Origin: Seohaeicola_A nanhaiensis | Lineage (GTDB): Bacteria; Pseudomonadota; Alphaproteobacteria; Rhodobacterales; Rhodobacteraceae | Direction: 5' to 3' | Assembly: GCF_042654245.1 (NCBI RefSeq) | Contig: NZ_JBHSGI010000024.1 | Coordinates: 1 to 64,000 of the forward strand | Length of the DNA stretch: 64,000 nt | Part shown: positions 24,402 through 34,618 of the stretch, one piece after another | How positions within the stretch are numbered: the first letter of the stretch is position 1 | Layout of the letters: each line of letters begins with the position of its first letter | Translations under genes and position numbers: made by a program | The notes under the pieces: generated by a model | Databases searched by the model: none | Told to the model about the DNA's origin: nothing | Seen by the model: only the letters and a program-made list of their open reading frames with translations

Positions 24402-25052
24402 ATGCGCATCTGGCTGATCTCACTTCTGCTGATATGGCCGGCGCATATCGCGGCGGGCGGCGCCTTTCCGCAGAGCGAAGGCACCGCCTTCCTGTCCACC
24501 TCCGGCACCTACCGCTGGAACACACAAGGCGCGCAACAGGAGGTGGGCCTCTACGGCACATACGGGTGGAAACCGCGGCTGACGATTGGCGTCGATGCCT
24601 ATTTTACGCCCGGCGTTTCCGGACATGCTCTGATGTTCTTGCGCCTGCCGCTGAGCAGGATCAGGGGGACGAGCCACATTGCCGTCGAATTCGGTGCAGG
24701 CGCCGCGCAGGATGCAAACGGCTGGGCGCCGATGTATCGCCTTTCGCTGTCCCATGGCCGCGGCTGGCCGCGTGGGTGGTATGACCTAACCGCGTCACTC
24801 GAACGCCGCTCCGGCGAACCGGCCCTCGGCTGGAAACTCGATGGCACCCTGGGGTGGAAGGGGGCGGCGCGGGTGCAACCGATGCTTGAGGTCGGCGTGG
24901 GGCGAACCGGCTGGGACACCCCGGAACGCCGCGTCTCTGCAAAGCTGAGGATCGCAAGCCGGCGCGGACCGGTCTGGGTGCTGGGGATCGAGCGCAAACG
25001 ATCCGGCACCGAAACCACCGGACTGTCGCTCGCCCTCTGGCGCCGGTTCTAG
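24402..25052 (+). CDS. Putative outer-membrane beta-barrel protein
   Basis: This 216-residue protein has a signal peptide (MRIWLISLLLIWPAHIAAGG), alternating-hydrophobicity strands (LYGTYGWKPRLTIGVDAYF, YRLSLSHGRGW, WYDLTASLERR) and ends in Phe (LALWRRF), as outer-membrane barrels do. No specific family was recognised. It is divergent from the ParA gene. Confidence 0.65.
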   Translation: MRIWLISLLLIWPAHIAAGGAFPQSEGTAFLSTSGTYRWNTQGAQQEVGLYGTYGWKPRLTIGVDAYFTPGVSGHALMFLRLPLSRIRGTSHIAVEFGAGAAQDANGWAPMYRLSLSHGRGWPRGWYDLTASLERRSGEPALGWKLDGTLGWKGAARVQPMLEVGVGRTGWDTPERRVSAKLRIASRRGPVWVLGIERKRSGTETTGLSLALWRRF

Positions 25053-25072
25053 GCGCGCGCTACCGTGCGCGC

Positions 25073-25549
25073 ATGCCCTCGCCCATCCGCCCGACCGATG
25101 AAGCTGCCCGCCAGATGGCCCGCGACCTGATCGCCAACGCCCGCATCGCAGCCCTCGCGGTGACGCTGGACGGGGCGCCCTTCGTCAGCCGTATTGCCTT
25201 TGGGACCGCCCCCGACGGCGCACCGCTCACCCTGATCTCCAGCCTGGCGGCGCATACGCGCGCGATCGTGTCCGACCCGCGCGCCGCGCTCCTTTTGGGC
25301 GAGGCCAACGGCAAGGGCGACCCGCTGAACCTGCCGCGGCTCACGCTGATTGCCCGCGCCGTGGCCGTCGACGAAGACCAGCGCGCAGCGACGGCGGCGC
25401 ATTACCTGCGCGGCCACCCCAAGGCGAAACTCTACATCGGGTTCGCCGATTTCACTCTGTTCCGCTTTTCGGTGACGCGCGGCCATCTCAACGGCGGTTT
25501 CGGCAAAGCTTTTGCGCTGACCTCCGCGGACATGGGCCTGCCGGGCTGA
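25073..25549 (+). CDS. Pyridoxamine-phosphate-oxidase-fold (HugZ-like) protein
   Basis: This 158-residue protein has the split-barrel FMN-binding pattern: ALAVTLDGAPFVSRIAFG, LISSLAAHTRAIVSDPRAAL and RLTLIARAVAVDEDQRAA. HugZ-type members use this fold for heme handling. Only the N-terminal barrel is present, without the long C-terminal heme-degradation domain, so a general flavin role is safer. It starts 20 bases after the barrel protein gene. Confidence 0.82.
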   Translation: MPSPIRPTDEAARQMARDLIANARIAALAVTLDGAPFVSRIAFGTAPDGAPLTLISSLAAHTRAIVSDPRAALLLGEANGKGDPLNLPRLTLIARAVAVDEDQRAATAAHYLRGHPKAKLYIGFADFTLFRFSVTRGHLNGGFGKAFALTSADMGLPG

Positions 25550-25662
25550 ACAGGGCGTCTGCTGTCCAATCCCTCAGTTGTCATCCCCCGCCGTCAGAGT
25601 CATTTGCCGCTGCACCGGAGAATACTTGAAGGCGGTCTCATGTCGCCGTTAAGGAGCCGGAA

Positions 25663-26064
25663 TCAGGCGTTCACACCCGGCGGCTCGAGCAGACGAACAC
25701 CGTTGATCTTCCATCCGGTGTCGAGCTCGATCATCTCGTATTCCAGAAGATGCGTGCGGCCGTCGCCATCTGTGATCTGCACGGTCTGATATAGCCGGCC
25801 GCCTCGTTCCGACAGATCGAGATAGCGCACCTCGGCCGGCCGCCACACCATCGGATAGCCGCCGCGTACCATGCTGCCGAAGTTCTCGGGTGTCTGGAAC
25901 ATGCCCTGGATCGTCGGGCTGGCGAAGGTGAAGGCGCGGCCGAAATCGTCGGCCTTGAAGGCTTCGATCTGGCTGGAAATCGTGCCTTCGATCTCGGCGG
26001 TCTGGGCCATGACCGGCAGCGCCGGACCAACGAGGAAGAGCAGTGCGATGAGGAATTGGCGCAT
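25663..26064 (-). CDS. DUF4864 secreted protein
   Basis: This 133-residue protein has a signal peptide (MRQFLIALLFLVGPALPVMA) and the DUF4864 pattern: ISSQIEAFKADDFGRAFTFA, SPTIQGMFQTPENFGSMVRG and ELDTGWKINGVRLL. The fold is probably SnoaL/NTF2-like; its function is unknown. GGAGG precedes the start. Confidence 0.85.
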   Translation of the reverse strand: MRQFLIALLFLVGPALPVMAQTAEIEGTISSQIEAFKADDFGRAFTFASPTIQGMFQTPENFGSMVRGGYPMVWRPAEVRYLDLSERGGRLYQTVQITDGDGRTHLLEYEMIELDTGWKINGVRLLEPPGVNA

Positions 26065-26121
26065 GGTTCAGCCTCCTGACATTCATTGATCATACGGATG
26101 CGGGGTTCCGCTGGATCAAAA

Positions 26122-26850
26122 TCAGCAAAACAGGAACGCGAAAGCGCGGCGTAATTCGTCGACGGCACCCGTCTCAAACCAGCGCCCGTGTGCCAGGATC
26201 AACCGCTCAGGCGCCCATCCGATCATCTGCTCGACCGCCGCGCGCAGGCTGTCATGATGGCCCCGGAAGGTCGCCCGCATGTCGCGCGGCATTCCGCCAT
26301 GGGGCGCGAGGATCCCGGCAAGGCGCAGGAACGGACGCATGTACCAGGGCTGAAGCTGCGGTTCAAAATTCTCGATCAGGTCGGTCAGGATCAGGGTGCG
26401 AGAGGCGCGGTGAAAGAACACCGCCTCGCGGTGCACGTCGCTGCCCATCACGATCAACTGGTCGATTTGTCCGGCCCAGGGCGCCTCAGCGCGCAGCGGG
26501 TCCAGCAGATGGTCGATGTGCAACGCATGTCCCCGGCTTTCCGCCCGCTGGGCCACACCGGGCGCCGCCCAGGTCGTCGCACCAAAGACCTTCTGCCATT
26601 CCGTCACGAATGCATAGTGGATCCAGTTCGGTGCCACCAGGTGACGGACCGGCCCCAGGGCGCGCAACTCAACTGTCAGTTCCGGTGTCAGCTTGGTTGG
26701 AGAATGCACCCAGAGATCACCGTTTTCCAGCCGCACCACCGTCGCCCGTGTGGGGAAAGGCAGGCCAAAGAATCGGATGGCCGGGGCATCGATGATCCAG
26801 ATGTCATCGGCCACCGGCTTCAGGGTATTCAGCGGTTCGTATCCGGTCAT
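26122..26850 (-). CDS. DUF4336 (metallo-beta-lactamase-like) protein
   Basis: This 242-residue protein resembles DUF4336 proteins, which have a degenerate metallo-beta-lactamase fold: DDIWIIDAPAIRFFGLPFPT, GDLWVHSPTKL, VRHLVAPNWIHYAFVTEWQK, and the late strand RLILAHGRWFE. The HxHxDH zinc motif is absent. Its role is unknown. It lies between the DUF4864 gene and lysK on the same strand. Confidence 0.82.
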   Translation of the reverse strand: MTGYEPLNTLKPVADDIWIIDAPAIRFFGLPFPTRATVVRLENGDLWVHSPTKLTPELTVELRALGPVRHLVAPNWIHYAFVTEWQKVFGATTWAAPGVAQRAESRGHALHIDHLLDPLRAEAPWAGQIDQLIVMGSDVHREAVFFHRASRTLILTDLIENFEPQLQPWYMRPFLRLAGILAPHGGMPRDMRATFRGHHDSLRAAVEQMIGWAPERLILAHGRWFETGAVDELRRAFAFLFC

Positions 26851-26882
26851 CCCGCCCTTTCCTATCCGGACGGGCGGCGGCT

Positions 26883-28457
26883 TCAGGCCAGCTCGCCCGC
26901 CAGTGCGGCATCAATCAGTGCGATGGTCTCGGCGACGCCATAAAGCGCGATGAAGCCGCCAAAGCGCGGTCCTTGCGAGGCGCCCAGCAGAACCTCGTAG
27001 AGTGCGGTGAACCAGCCACGCAGCGGGTCGAAGCGGTCGCGGCCGACAGCGTAGACCACGGATTGCAGTGCCTCGTCCTCCAGCGGTCCATCATAAGCTG
27101 CCAGTTCGGTCCGCAAGGCTTCAAGCGCCTCTCGCTCCTGGTCGGTCGGCGCACGGAAGCTTCGGGTCGGCTTAACGAAATCGTTGAAATACCGAACCGC
27201 AAAACCCGCCGCCTGATCCAGATCGGGATGGCTTTCGGGCGAAGCGTCGGGTGCGTAGCGGCGGATAAAGCCCCACAGAGCCTCCTTGTCCGTCGCGCCC
27301 GAGACCGAGGCCAGGTTCAGCAGCATGGCAAAGGGCACGACCAGCGTCGACTCCGGCACCTTGCCGCCATGGATGTGCCAGACCGGGTTCGCCAACTGCG
27401 CGGCCGCGTCCTGCGTCGGATAGGCCCGAAGCTGCTGGTGGTATTCGTCCACCGCCTTCGGGATCACGTCGAAATGCATCCGCTTGGCCGTCTTCGGCTT
27501 CTGATACATGAAATACGCAAGGCTCTCGGTGCTGGCATAGGTCAGCCATTCGTCGATGCTGACACCATTGCCCGATGATTTCGAAATCTTCTGGCCATTC
27601 TCGTCAAGGAACAGCTCATAGGTGAAGTGCTCGGGCGCCTTCACGCCCAGAATTTCACAGATCGCGTCATAGATCGGGGTATTGGTCGAATGGTCCTTGC
27701 CATACATCTCGAAATCGACGCCAAGCGCGGCCCAGCGGGCGCCAAAATCGGGCTTCCACTGCAACTTCACGTTGCCACCGGTCACCGGCAGGGTCCATTC
27801 GCGGCCCGTTTCGTCGTCGAAGGTGATGGTGCCCTCGGCGGCGTTCACCTCTTTCATCGGAACGTAGAGCACACGCCCCGTTTCCGGATGGATCGGCAGG
27901 AAGATCGAATAGGTCTGCTGGCGCTCTTCCCGCAGCGATTTCAGCATGACCTTCATGATTGCGTCATAGCGTTCGGCCGCCAGGCGAAGGGTCGCGTCGA
28001 ATTGCCCCGACTTGTAGAACTCGGTGGCCGAGTAGAATTCGTATTCGAACCCGAAGGTGTCGAGAAACCGCCGCAGCATGGCGTTGTTGTGGTGCCCGAA
28101 GCTCTCGTATTCCCCAAATGGATCGGGAACGCTGGTCAGCGGCATCTGCAGATATTCGCGCAGCATCTCCTGGTTCGGCACATTGCCGGGCACCTTGCGC
28201 ATCCCGTCCAGGTCGTCCGAGAAGCAGATCAGGCGCGTGGGGATGTTCGAGATCTCCTCGAAGGCGCGCTTGATCATCGTCGTCCGCGCCACTTCGCCAA
28301 AGGTGCCGATATGCGGCAGCCCAGACGGGCCGTAACCCGTTTCGAACAGCACATAGCCCTTTTCCGGCGGCGCCTTCTCGTACCGTTTCAGCACGCGACG
28401 CGCCTCGTCGAAGGGCCAGGCTTTCGAACTCAGGGCGGCGTCGCGCATGGTCGGCAT
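26883..28457 (-). CDS. lysK: Lysyl-tRNA synthetase, class I
   Basis: This 524-residue synthetase is the class I (archaeal-type) LysRS found in Alphaproteobacteria. It shows the HIGH-like loop HIGT at residues 49-52, KISKSSGN as the KMSKS loop, and a C-terminal helical anticodon-binding domain. It attaches lysine to tRNA-Lys. No class II lysS is in the window. The gene is divergent from the TerB-like gene. Confidence 0.95.
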   Translation of the reverse strand: MPTMRDAALSSKAWPFDEARRVLKRYEKAPPEKGYVLFETGYGPSGLPHIGTFGEVARTTMIKRAFEEISNIPTRLICFSDDLDGMRKVPGNVPNQEMLREYLQMPLTSVPDPFGEYESFGHHNNAMLRRFLDTFGFEYEFYSATEFYKSGQFDATLRLAAERYDAIMKVMLKSLREERQQTYSIFLPIHPETGRVLYVPMKEVNAAEGTITFDDETGREWTLPVTGGNVKLQWKPDFGARWAALGVDFEMYGKDHSTNTPIYDAICEILGVKAPEHFTYELFLDENGQKISKSSGNGVSIDEWLTYASTESLAYFMYQKPKTAKRMHFDVIPKAVDEYHQQLRAYPTQDAAAQLANPVWHIHGGKVPESTLVVPFAMLLNLASVSGATDKEALWGFIRRYAPDASPESHPDLDQAAGFAVRYFNDFVKPTRSFRAPTDQEREALEALRTELAAYDGPLEDEALQSVVYAVGRDRFDPLRGWFTALYEVLLGASQGPRFGGFIALYGVAETIALIDAALAGELA

Positions 28458-28575
28458 TTCAGTCTCCGGGGTCAGGGCCGCGCCGGGCGCGGCGTGACGT
28501 CGCTACCTATTGTGCGAATGCAGCGACGTCAATAATTTGGGCTCCAATCACAATTCAATCGTAAGGATCGCGCCC

Positions 28576-28998
28576 GTGCCCGATACCCTCGACCACCCGC
28601 TCAGCGAACAGGATTGCCTCGTCGCCCTCATGGTCGCTGTCTCGGCCGCCGACGAAAACATCCGAACCTCCGAACTTGTCCGTATCCAGGCATCGGTCAA
28701 CCATCTGCCGGTTTTCGCAGACTATGACATCAATCGCATGAAAGAGGTCAGCCAGACCGTATTCTCCCTCTTCGAACAGGAAGACGGCCTCGACGCGCTC
28801 TTCGGCCTGATCCGCGACAACCTCCCCGAGCGGCTGTTCGAGACCGCCTATGCGCTGGCCTGCGACGTGGCCGCTGCCGATGGCACGATTACCGAGAACG
28901 AGAACCGGATGCTGGAAGAGATCCGCTACGAGCTCAGCCTCGACCGGCTGCACGCCGCCGCCATTGAACGCGGAGCCCGGGCACGGCACCAGACCTGA
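28576..28998 (+). CDS. TerB-like (tellurite-resistance) family protein
   Basis: This 140-residue helical protein has the TerB pattern: two related halves, LVALMVAVSAADENIRTSEL and ALACDVAAADGTITENENRM, each with an acidic loop. Members bind metal at such acidic sites and are linked to envelope stress. The GTG at 28576 is preceded by GTAAGGAT at good spacing; the longer ATG frame upstream adds an unrelated leader. It ends 156 bases before rplO. Confidence 0.8.
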   Translation: MPDTLDHPLSEQDCLVALMVAVSAADENIRTSELVRIQASVNHLPVFADYDINRMKEVSQTVFSLFEQEDGLDALFGLIRDNLPERLFETAYALACDVAAADGTITENENRMLEEIRYELSLDRLHAAAIERGARARHQT

Positions 28999-29154
28999 GC
29001 CGCGGAGGGGGGCGGTGCATCGTGCTTGAACTGCGCGCGCTCCTCGCCTATACGCCCCCGGTGGCCTCATGCGGGGCGACTCGAAACCAGATTTGAAACG
29101 CCGTGGTCGGCCGCTCCCGTCGCTGGGGGCCGCATCCGGCAAGGAGAAGCGACA

Positions 29155-29625
29155 ATGAAACTTCATGAACTGCGCGACAACGAAGGCGCGACCAAACGCA
29201 AGAAGCGCGTGGCGCGCGGCCCGGGTTCGGGCAAGGGCAAGACCGCAGGCCGCGGTATCAAGGGCCAGAAATCCCGTTCAGGCGTGGCCCTGAATGGCTA
29301 TGAAGGCGGTCAGATGCCGCTCTATCAGCGCCTGCCCAAGCGCGGCTTCAACAAGCCGAACCAGAAATCCTTCGCCGTTGTGAACCTGGGCCTGATCCAG
29401 AAGTTCATCGACGCCAAGAAGCTGGACGCTGCCTCGATCACCGAAGACACGCTGGTGTCCAGCGGTCTGGTCCGTCGCAAGCTCGACGGCATCCGCGTCC
29501 TGGCCAAGGGTGACTTCAGCGCGAAAGCCACTATCGAGGTCACCGGCGCATCCAAGTCGGCGGTTGAGATGGTCGAAAAGGCCGGCGGCTCGCTCACGGT
29601 CAAGGCGGCGCCCGCGACCGAGTGA
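29155..29625 (+). CDS. rplO: 50S ribosomal protein L15
   Basis: This 156-residue protein begins MKLHELRDNEGATKRKKRVA with GPGSGKGKTAGRGIKGQKSR and GYEGGQMPLYQRLPKRGF, the L15 signature. L15 is a late-assembly 50S protein. AAGGAGAAGCGACA precedes the ATG. In most bacteria it follows rpmD; here it restarts the ribosomal cluster after 18 kb. Confidence 0.98.
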   Translation: MKLHELRDNEGATKRKKRVARGPGSGKGKTAGRGIKGQKSRSGVALNGYEGGQMPLYQRLPKRGFNKPNQKSFAVVNLGLIQKFIDAKKLDAASITEDTLVSSGLVRRKLDGIRVLAKGDFSAKATIEVTGASKSAVEMVEKAGGSLTVKAAPATE

Positions 29626-29675
29626 CGGGTTGTGAGCGGCGCCCGTGCCGCTTACATAGTCTAGAGTTTTCCCTG

Positions 29676-29711
29676 GCGCCGCCCGGACCCGAAAACGGTC
29701 CGAGGCGGCGC
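29676..29711 (+). other. Strong hairpin between rplO and secY
   Basis: CGCCGCCCGGACC (29677-29689) pairs with GGTCCG then GGCGGCG (29697-29710) with one bulged A and loop CGAAAAC. There is no T-run, so it may attenuate or protect the rplO message rather than fully terminate. It sits in the 112-base gap before secY. Confidence 0.55.
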
Positions 29712-29737
29712 AGCACCAGATAGAGACCCCTTTCATC

Positions 29738-31101
<1,364 letters not shown>

Positions 31102-31105
<4 letters not shown>

Positions 31106-31746
31106 ACATCATACTTCTCGGGCCCCCGGGGGCCGGCAAGGGCACCCAGGCCCGCTTTCTTGTCGACGAGCGTGGGATGGTCCAGCTCAGCACGGGGGAC
31201 ATGCTGCGCGCCGCCAAGGACTCGGGTACCGAGATGGGCAACCTGGTTGCCGGAGTGATGGCGCGGGGCGAGCTGGTGACGGATGAGATCGTCATCGGCC
31301 TGATCCGGGAACAGCTGGAAAGCGGCAAGGGGACCGGGTTCATCTTCGACGGCTTTCCGCGCACGCTGAAGCAGGCCGATGCGCTGGGCGAACTTCTCGC
31401 CGAGACCGGGCAAAAGCTGGATGCCGTGATCGAGATGGAAGTGGACGATGCAGCGCTGGTGGCTCGGATCACTGCGCGCTCGACCTGCGGCACCTGCGGC
31501 GAAGTCTACAACGACAACACCAAACCGATCCCGGCAAACGGAAAATGCACCAACTGCGGCGGCACCGAGTTCAAGCGCCGGGCGGACGACAATGAAGAAT
31601 CGCTGCGCACCCGGCTGATGGAATATTACAAGAAGACATCGCCGCTGATCGGATACTATTACGCCAAGGACAAGCTCTCGAAGGTCGACGGTCTGGCCGA
31701 CATGGATTCGGTCAAAGCGGCGATCGCGAAGGTTCTGGGCGGCTGA
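31102..31746 (+). CDS. adk: Adenylate kinase with Cys4 zinc LID
   Basis: This 214-residue kinase has the P-loop GPPGAGKGTQA, the NMP-binding DGFPRT and a long LID domain. The LID contains CGTCGEVYN and CTNCGG, four Cys able to bind structural zinc, as in many Gram-positive enzymes. It interconverts ATP, ADP and AMP. The ATG overlaps the secY stop. Confidence 0.97.
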
Positions 31747-32055
31747 ACCGCGCGGAAGCGGCTTTGCGCAACAGCAACGGCGGGCGCCTCGGGTGTGCCG
31801 CCGTTTCCATTTGAAACGGCACAGTTTCGACCCGGCACTCCAAGCCTCTGCAACCGTCTCGCCCGAAGCTCTTGACCCTCCTCCCGTTTCCCACTAGGAC
31901 GCACCATCCCGAAAGGGAATCACTTCGTGTGCGATTCCTTAACGGATCGCACGGATCACCTCGAAGTTTTGCCGGACCGGACGGGTCTCCCGCCCGGTTC
32001 ATGTTGTGAAAAAAGGGTCTGGCACGACGGACCCGCGACGAAAGGAAAGACGACC
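31747..32055 (+). promoter_or_regulatory. Alpha-operon promoter and structured leader
   Basis: The 309-base adk-rpsM gap contains a good sigma-70 promoter: TTGACC (31872-31877), 17 bases, TAGGAC (31895-31900). Downstream is a leader with a 7-bp hairpin (31929-31935 with 31946-31952) and a 5-bp one (32015-32019 with 32030-32034) just before the ribosome-binding site AAAGGAAAG. In E. coli S4 represses this operon through a leader pseudoknot; whether this leader does the same is unknown. No gene was seen in the gap. Confidence 0.6.
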
Positions 32056-32424
32056 GTGGCACGTATTGCCGGCGTGAACATCCCGACTGCCAAGCGGGTT
32101 CCCATCGCCCTCACCTATATCACCGGAATCGGCCATACCTCGGCCAAGGCGATCTGCGATGCCGTCGGCATCGACCAGACCCGTCGTGTCAACGAGCTGT
32201 CGGATTCCGAAGTTCTCGCCATCCGCGAGCACATCGACGCCAACTACACCGTCGAAGGCGACCTGCGTCGCGAGACCCAGATGAACATCAAGCGCCTGAT
32301 GGACCTCGGCTGCTACCGCGGCCTGCGCCATCGCCGCAACCTCCCGGTGCGCGGTCAGCGGACCCACACCAACGCTCGCACCCGCAAAGGCCCCGCAAAG
32401 GCCATTGCCGGCAAGAAGAAATAA
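32056..32424 (+). CDS. rpsM: 30S ribosomal protein S13
   Basis: This 122-residue protein starts at a GTG, giving MARIAGVNIPTAKRVPIALT, the invariant S13 N-terminus. It ends with RGQRTHTNARTRKGPAKAIA and a basic tail that contacts the P site. AAAGGAAAGACGACC precedes the GTG; the upstream ATG of the same frame adds a non-homologous leader. Confidence 0.98.
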   Translation: MARIAGVNIPTAKRVPIALTYITGIGHTSAKAICDAVGIDQTRRVNELSDSEVLAIREHIDANYTVEGDLRRETQMNIKRLMDLGCYRGLRHRRNLPVRGQRTHTNARTRKGPAKAIAGKKK

Positions 32425-32436
32425 GGAGGCAGGCAG

Positions 32437-32826
32437 ATGGCTCGCGAAAAAACCCGCGTCAAGCGCAAGGTTTCCAAGAACATCGCCGCTGGCGTTGCGC
32501 ATGTGAACTCGTCCTTCAACAACACCAAGATCCTGATCTCCGACGTGCAGGGCAACGCGATCTCCTGGTCGTCCGCCGGCACGATGGGCTTCAAGGGGTC
32601 GCGCAAGTCGACCCCCTATGCCGCCCAGATGGCCGCCGAAGATGCAGGCCGCAAGGCGCAGGAACACGGTGTGAAGACGCTCGAAGTCGAAGTGCAGGGC
32701 CCCGGTTCGGGCCGCGAGAGCGCGCTGCGCGCCCTGGCCGCCGTCGGCTTCAACATCACTTCGATCCGTGACGTGACGCCGATGGCCCACAACGGCTGCC
32801 GCCCGCCGAAGCGCCGCCGGGTCTGA
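32437..32826 (+). CDS. rpsK: 30S ribosomal protein S11
   Basis: This 129-residue protein has the S11 core (GVAHVNSSFNNTKILISD) and ends AHNGCRPPKRRRV, with the Asn-Gly site that isomerises in E. coli S11. It forms part of the 30S platform and mRNA exit. AAGGAGG precedes the start. Confidence 0.98.
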   Translation: MAREKTRVKRKVSKNIAAGVAHVNSSFNNTKILISDVQGNAISWSSAGTMGFKGSRKSTPYAAQMAAEDAGRKAQEHGVKTLEVEVQGPGSGRESALRALAAVGFNITSIRDVTPMAHNGCRPPKRRRV

Positions 32827-32938
32827 CACTTTTACCTTTCGGGGGTCGTGCTTTGCGCGCGGCCCCCATCCGTCATTTTGAAACCTCGAGCGTTTGCACC
32901 TTACGGACATGGGGCGCAGGCAGGAATGGAGGGACCGC

Positions 32939-33955
32939 ATGATCCACAAGAATTGGGCTGAACTGATCAAGCCGACCCAGCTTGACGTCAAGCCGGGCAA
33001 CGACCCGGCGCGGCAGGCCACCGTCATCGCCGAACCGCTGGAGCGCGGCTTTGGTCTGACTCTGGGCAACGCGCTGCGCCGCATCCTGCTGTCGTCGCTT
33101 CAGGGGGCCGCGATCACCTCGGTCCAGATCGACAACGTCCTGCACGAGTTTTCCAGCGTGGCCGGTGTGCGTGAAGACGTCACCGACATCGTGCTGAACC
33201 TCAAGGGCGTCAGCCTGCGCATGGAAGTCGAAGGCCCCAAGCGCCTTTCGATCAACGCAAAGGGTCCGGCGGTTGTGACTGCCGGTGACATCAGCGAAAG
33301 CAATGGCATCGAGGTCCTGAACCGCGACCATGTGATCTGCCACCTGGACGACGGCGCCGACCTGTTCATGGAACTGACTGTGAACACCGGCAAGGGCTAT
33401 GTCTCGGCCGACAAGAACAAGCCGGAAGACGCACCGATCGGCCTGATCCCGATCGATGCGATCTACTCGCCGGTCAAGAAGGTCAGCTATGACGTCCAGC
33501 CTACCCGCGAGGGCCAGGTTCTGGACTATGACAAGCTGACCATGAAGATCGAGACCGACGGCTCGCTGACCCCGGACGACGCCGTGGCCTATGCCGCGCG
33601 CATCCTCCAGGATCAGCTGTCGATCTTCGTCAACTTCGACGAGCCGGAAAGCGCCTCGCGGTCCGACGATGACGACGGGCTGGAGTTCAACCCGCTGTTG
33701 CTCAAGAAGGTGGACGAACTGGAACTGTCGGTGCGTTCTGCGAACTGCCTGAAGAACGACAACATTGTCTATATCGGCGACCTGATCCAGAAGACCGAAG
33801 CCGAGATGCTCCGCACCCCGAACTTCGGCCGCAAGTCGCTGAACGAGATCAAGGAAGTGCTCTCGGGCATGGGCCTGCATCTGGGCATGGACGTCGAGGA
33901 CTGGCCGCCAGACAACATCGAGGATCTGGCGAAGAAGTTCGAAGACGCGTTCTGA
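32939..33955 (+). CDS. rpoA: RNA polymerase alpha subunit
   Basis: This 338-residue protein has an N-terminal dimerisation domain (LERGFGLTLGNALRRILLSS) and a C-terminal domain (RSANCLKNDNIVYIGDLIQK) with the Arg and Asn that contact UP-element DNA. The start MIHKNWAELIKP at 32939, after GGAGGG, fits the usual alphaproteobacterial length. Confidence 0.98.
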   Translation: MIHKNWAELIKPTQLDVKPGNDPARQATVIAEPLERGFGLTLGNALRRILLSSLQGAAITSVQIDNVLHEFSSVAGVREDVTDIVLNLKGVSLRMEVEGPKRLSINAKGPAVVTAGDISESNGIEVLNRDHVICHLDDGADLFMELTVNTGKGYVSADKNKPEDAPIGLIPIDAIYSPVKKVSYDVQPTREGQVLDYDKLTMKIETDGSLTPDDAVAYAARILQDQLSIFVNFDEPESASRSDDDDGLEFNPLLLKKVDELELSVRSANCLKNDNIVYIGDLIQKTEAEMLRTPNFGRKSLNEIKEVLSGMGLHLGMDVEDWPPDNIEDLAKKFEDAF

Positions 33956-33968
33956 AAGCTGCGCCCGG

Positions 33969-33995
33969 GTAGGGCGGGGCTTGACCCCGCCGACC
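33969..33995. repeat. Short GTAG-headed REP-like hairpin
   Basis: GTAGGGCGGGGCTTGACCCC followed by GCC forms a 7-bp stem (33973-33979 with 33985-33991) after a GTAG head. It differs in sequence from the 6711 and 10326 elements but has the same design. It lies in the rpoA-rplQ gap with no T-run. Confidence 0.5.
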
Positions 33996-34101
33996 CGCAA
34001 GACAAATGCCCGGACAGCCGGGGAAAACAAGGGCAATGGTGCCCCAACAGAGCCTCCGGCCACGCACCGGCGGTCGTACAAAGCATAAGTAGGAGACTGA
34101 C

Positions 34102-34524
34102 ATGCGTCACGCCCGCGGCTATCGCCGCCTGAACCGTACTCACGAACACCGCAAGGCGCTGTTCTCGAACATGGCCGGCTCGCTGATCGAGCACGAGCAG
34201 ATCAAGACGACCCTGCCGAAGGCCAAGGAACTGCGCCCGATCATCGAAAAGATGATCACGCTGGCCAAGCGCGGCGATCTGCACGCCCGCCGCCAGGCCG
34301 CGTCCAAGCTCAAGGAAGACAAGGACGTCATCAAGCTGTTCGACGTGCTCGGCCCCCGCTACAAGGACCGCAACGGCGGTTATGTGCGCGTGCTGAAAGC
34401 CGGCTTCCGCTATGGCGACATGGCGCCGATGGCGATCATCGAATTCGTGGACCGCGACCGCGACGCCAAGGGCGCAGCCGACAAGGCCCGTCTTGAAGCT
34501 GAAGAAGCTGCTGCCGAAGAATAA
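34102..34524 (+). CDS. rplQ: 50S ribosomal protein L17
   Basis: This 140-residue protein begins MRHARGYRRLNRTHEHRKAL and has TTLPKAKELRPIIEKMITLA, the L17 signature. Its C-terminus carries an acidic EEAAAEE tail beyond the core. AGGAG precedes the ATG. It ends the ribosomal cluster. Confidence 0.98.
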   Translation: MRHARGYRRLNRTHEHRKALFSNMAGSLIEHEQIKTTLPKAKELRPIIEKMITLAKRGDLHARRQAASKLKEDKDVIKLFDVLGPRYKDRNGGYVRVLKAGFRYGDMAPMAIIEFVDRDRDAKGAADKARLEAEEAAAEE

Positions 34525-34550
34525 AACTCGTCCCGTCTCAGGATGAAAAG

Positions 34551-34581
34551 AAACCCCCGCTCGTGCGCCGAGCGGGGGTTT
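34551..34581. terminator. Terminator after rplQ
   Basis: AAACCCCCGCTCG (34551-34563) pairs perfectly with CGAGCGGGGGTTT (34569-34581) around a 5-base loop. The A-rich and T-rich flanks allow termination on both strands, serving rplQ and the convergent host-attachment gene. Confidence 0.9.
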
Positions 34582-34618
34582 GTGTATGTTGAAGAACCCG
34601 TAGTCTGACCGTCCAGCC

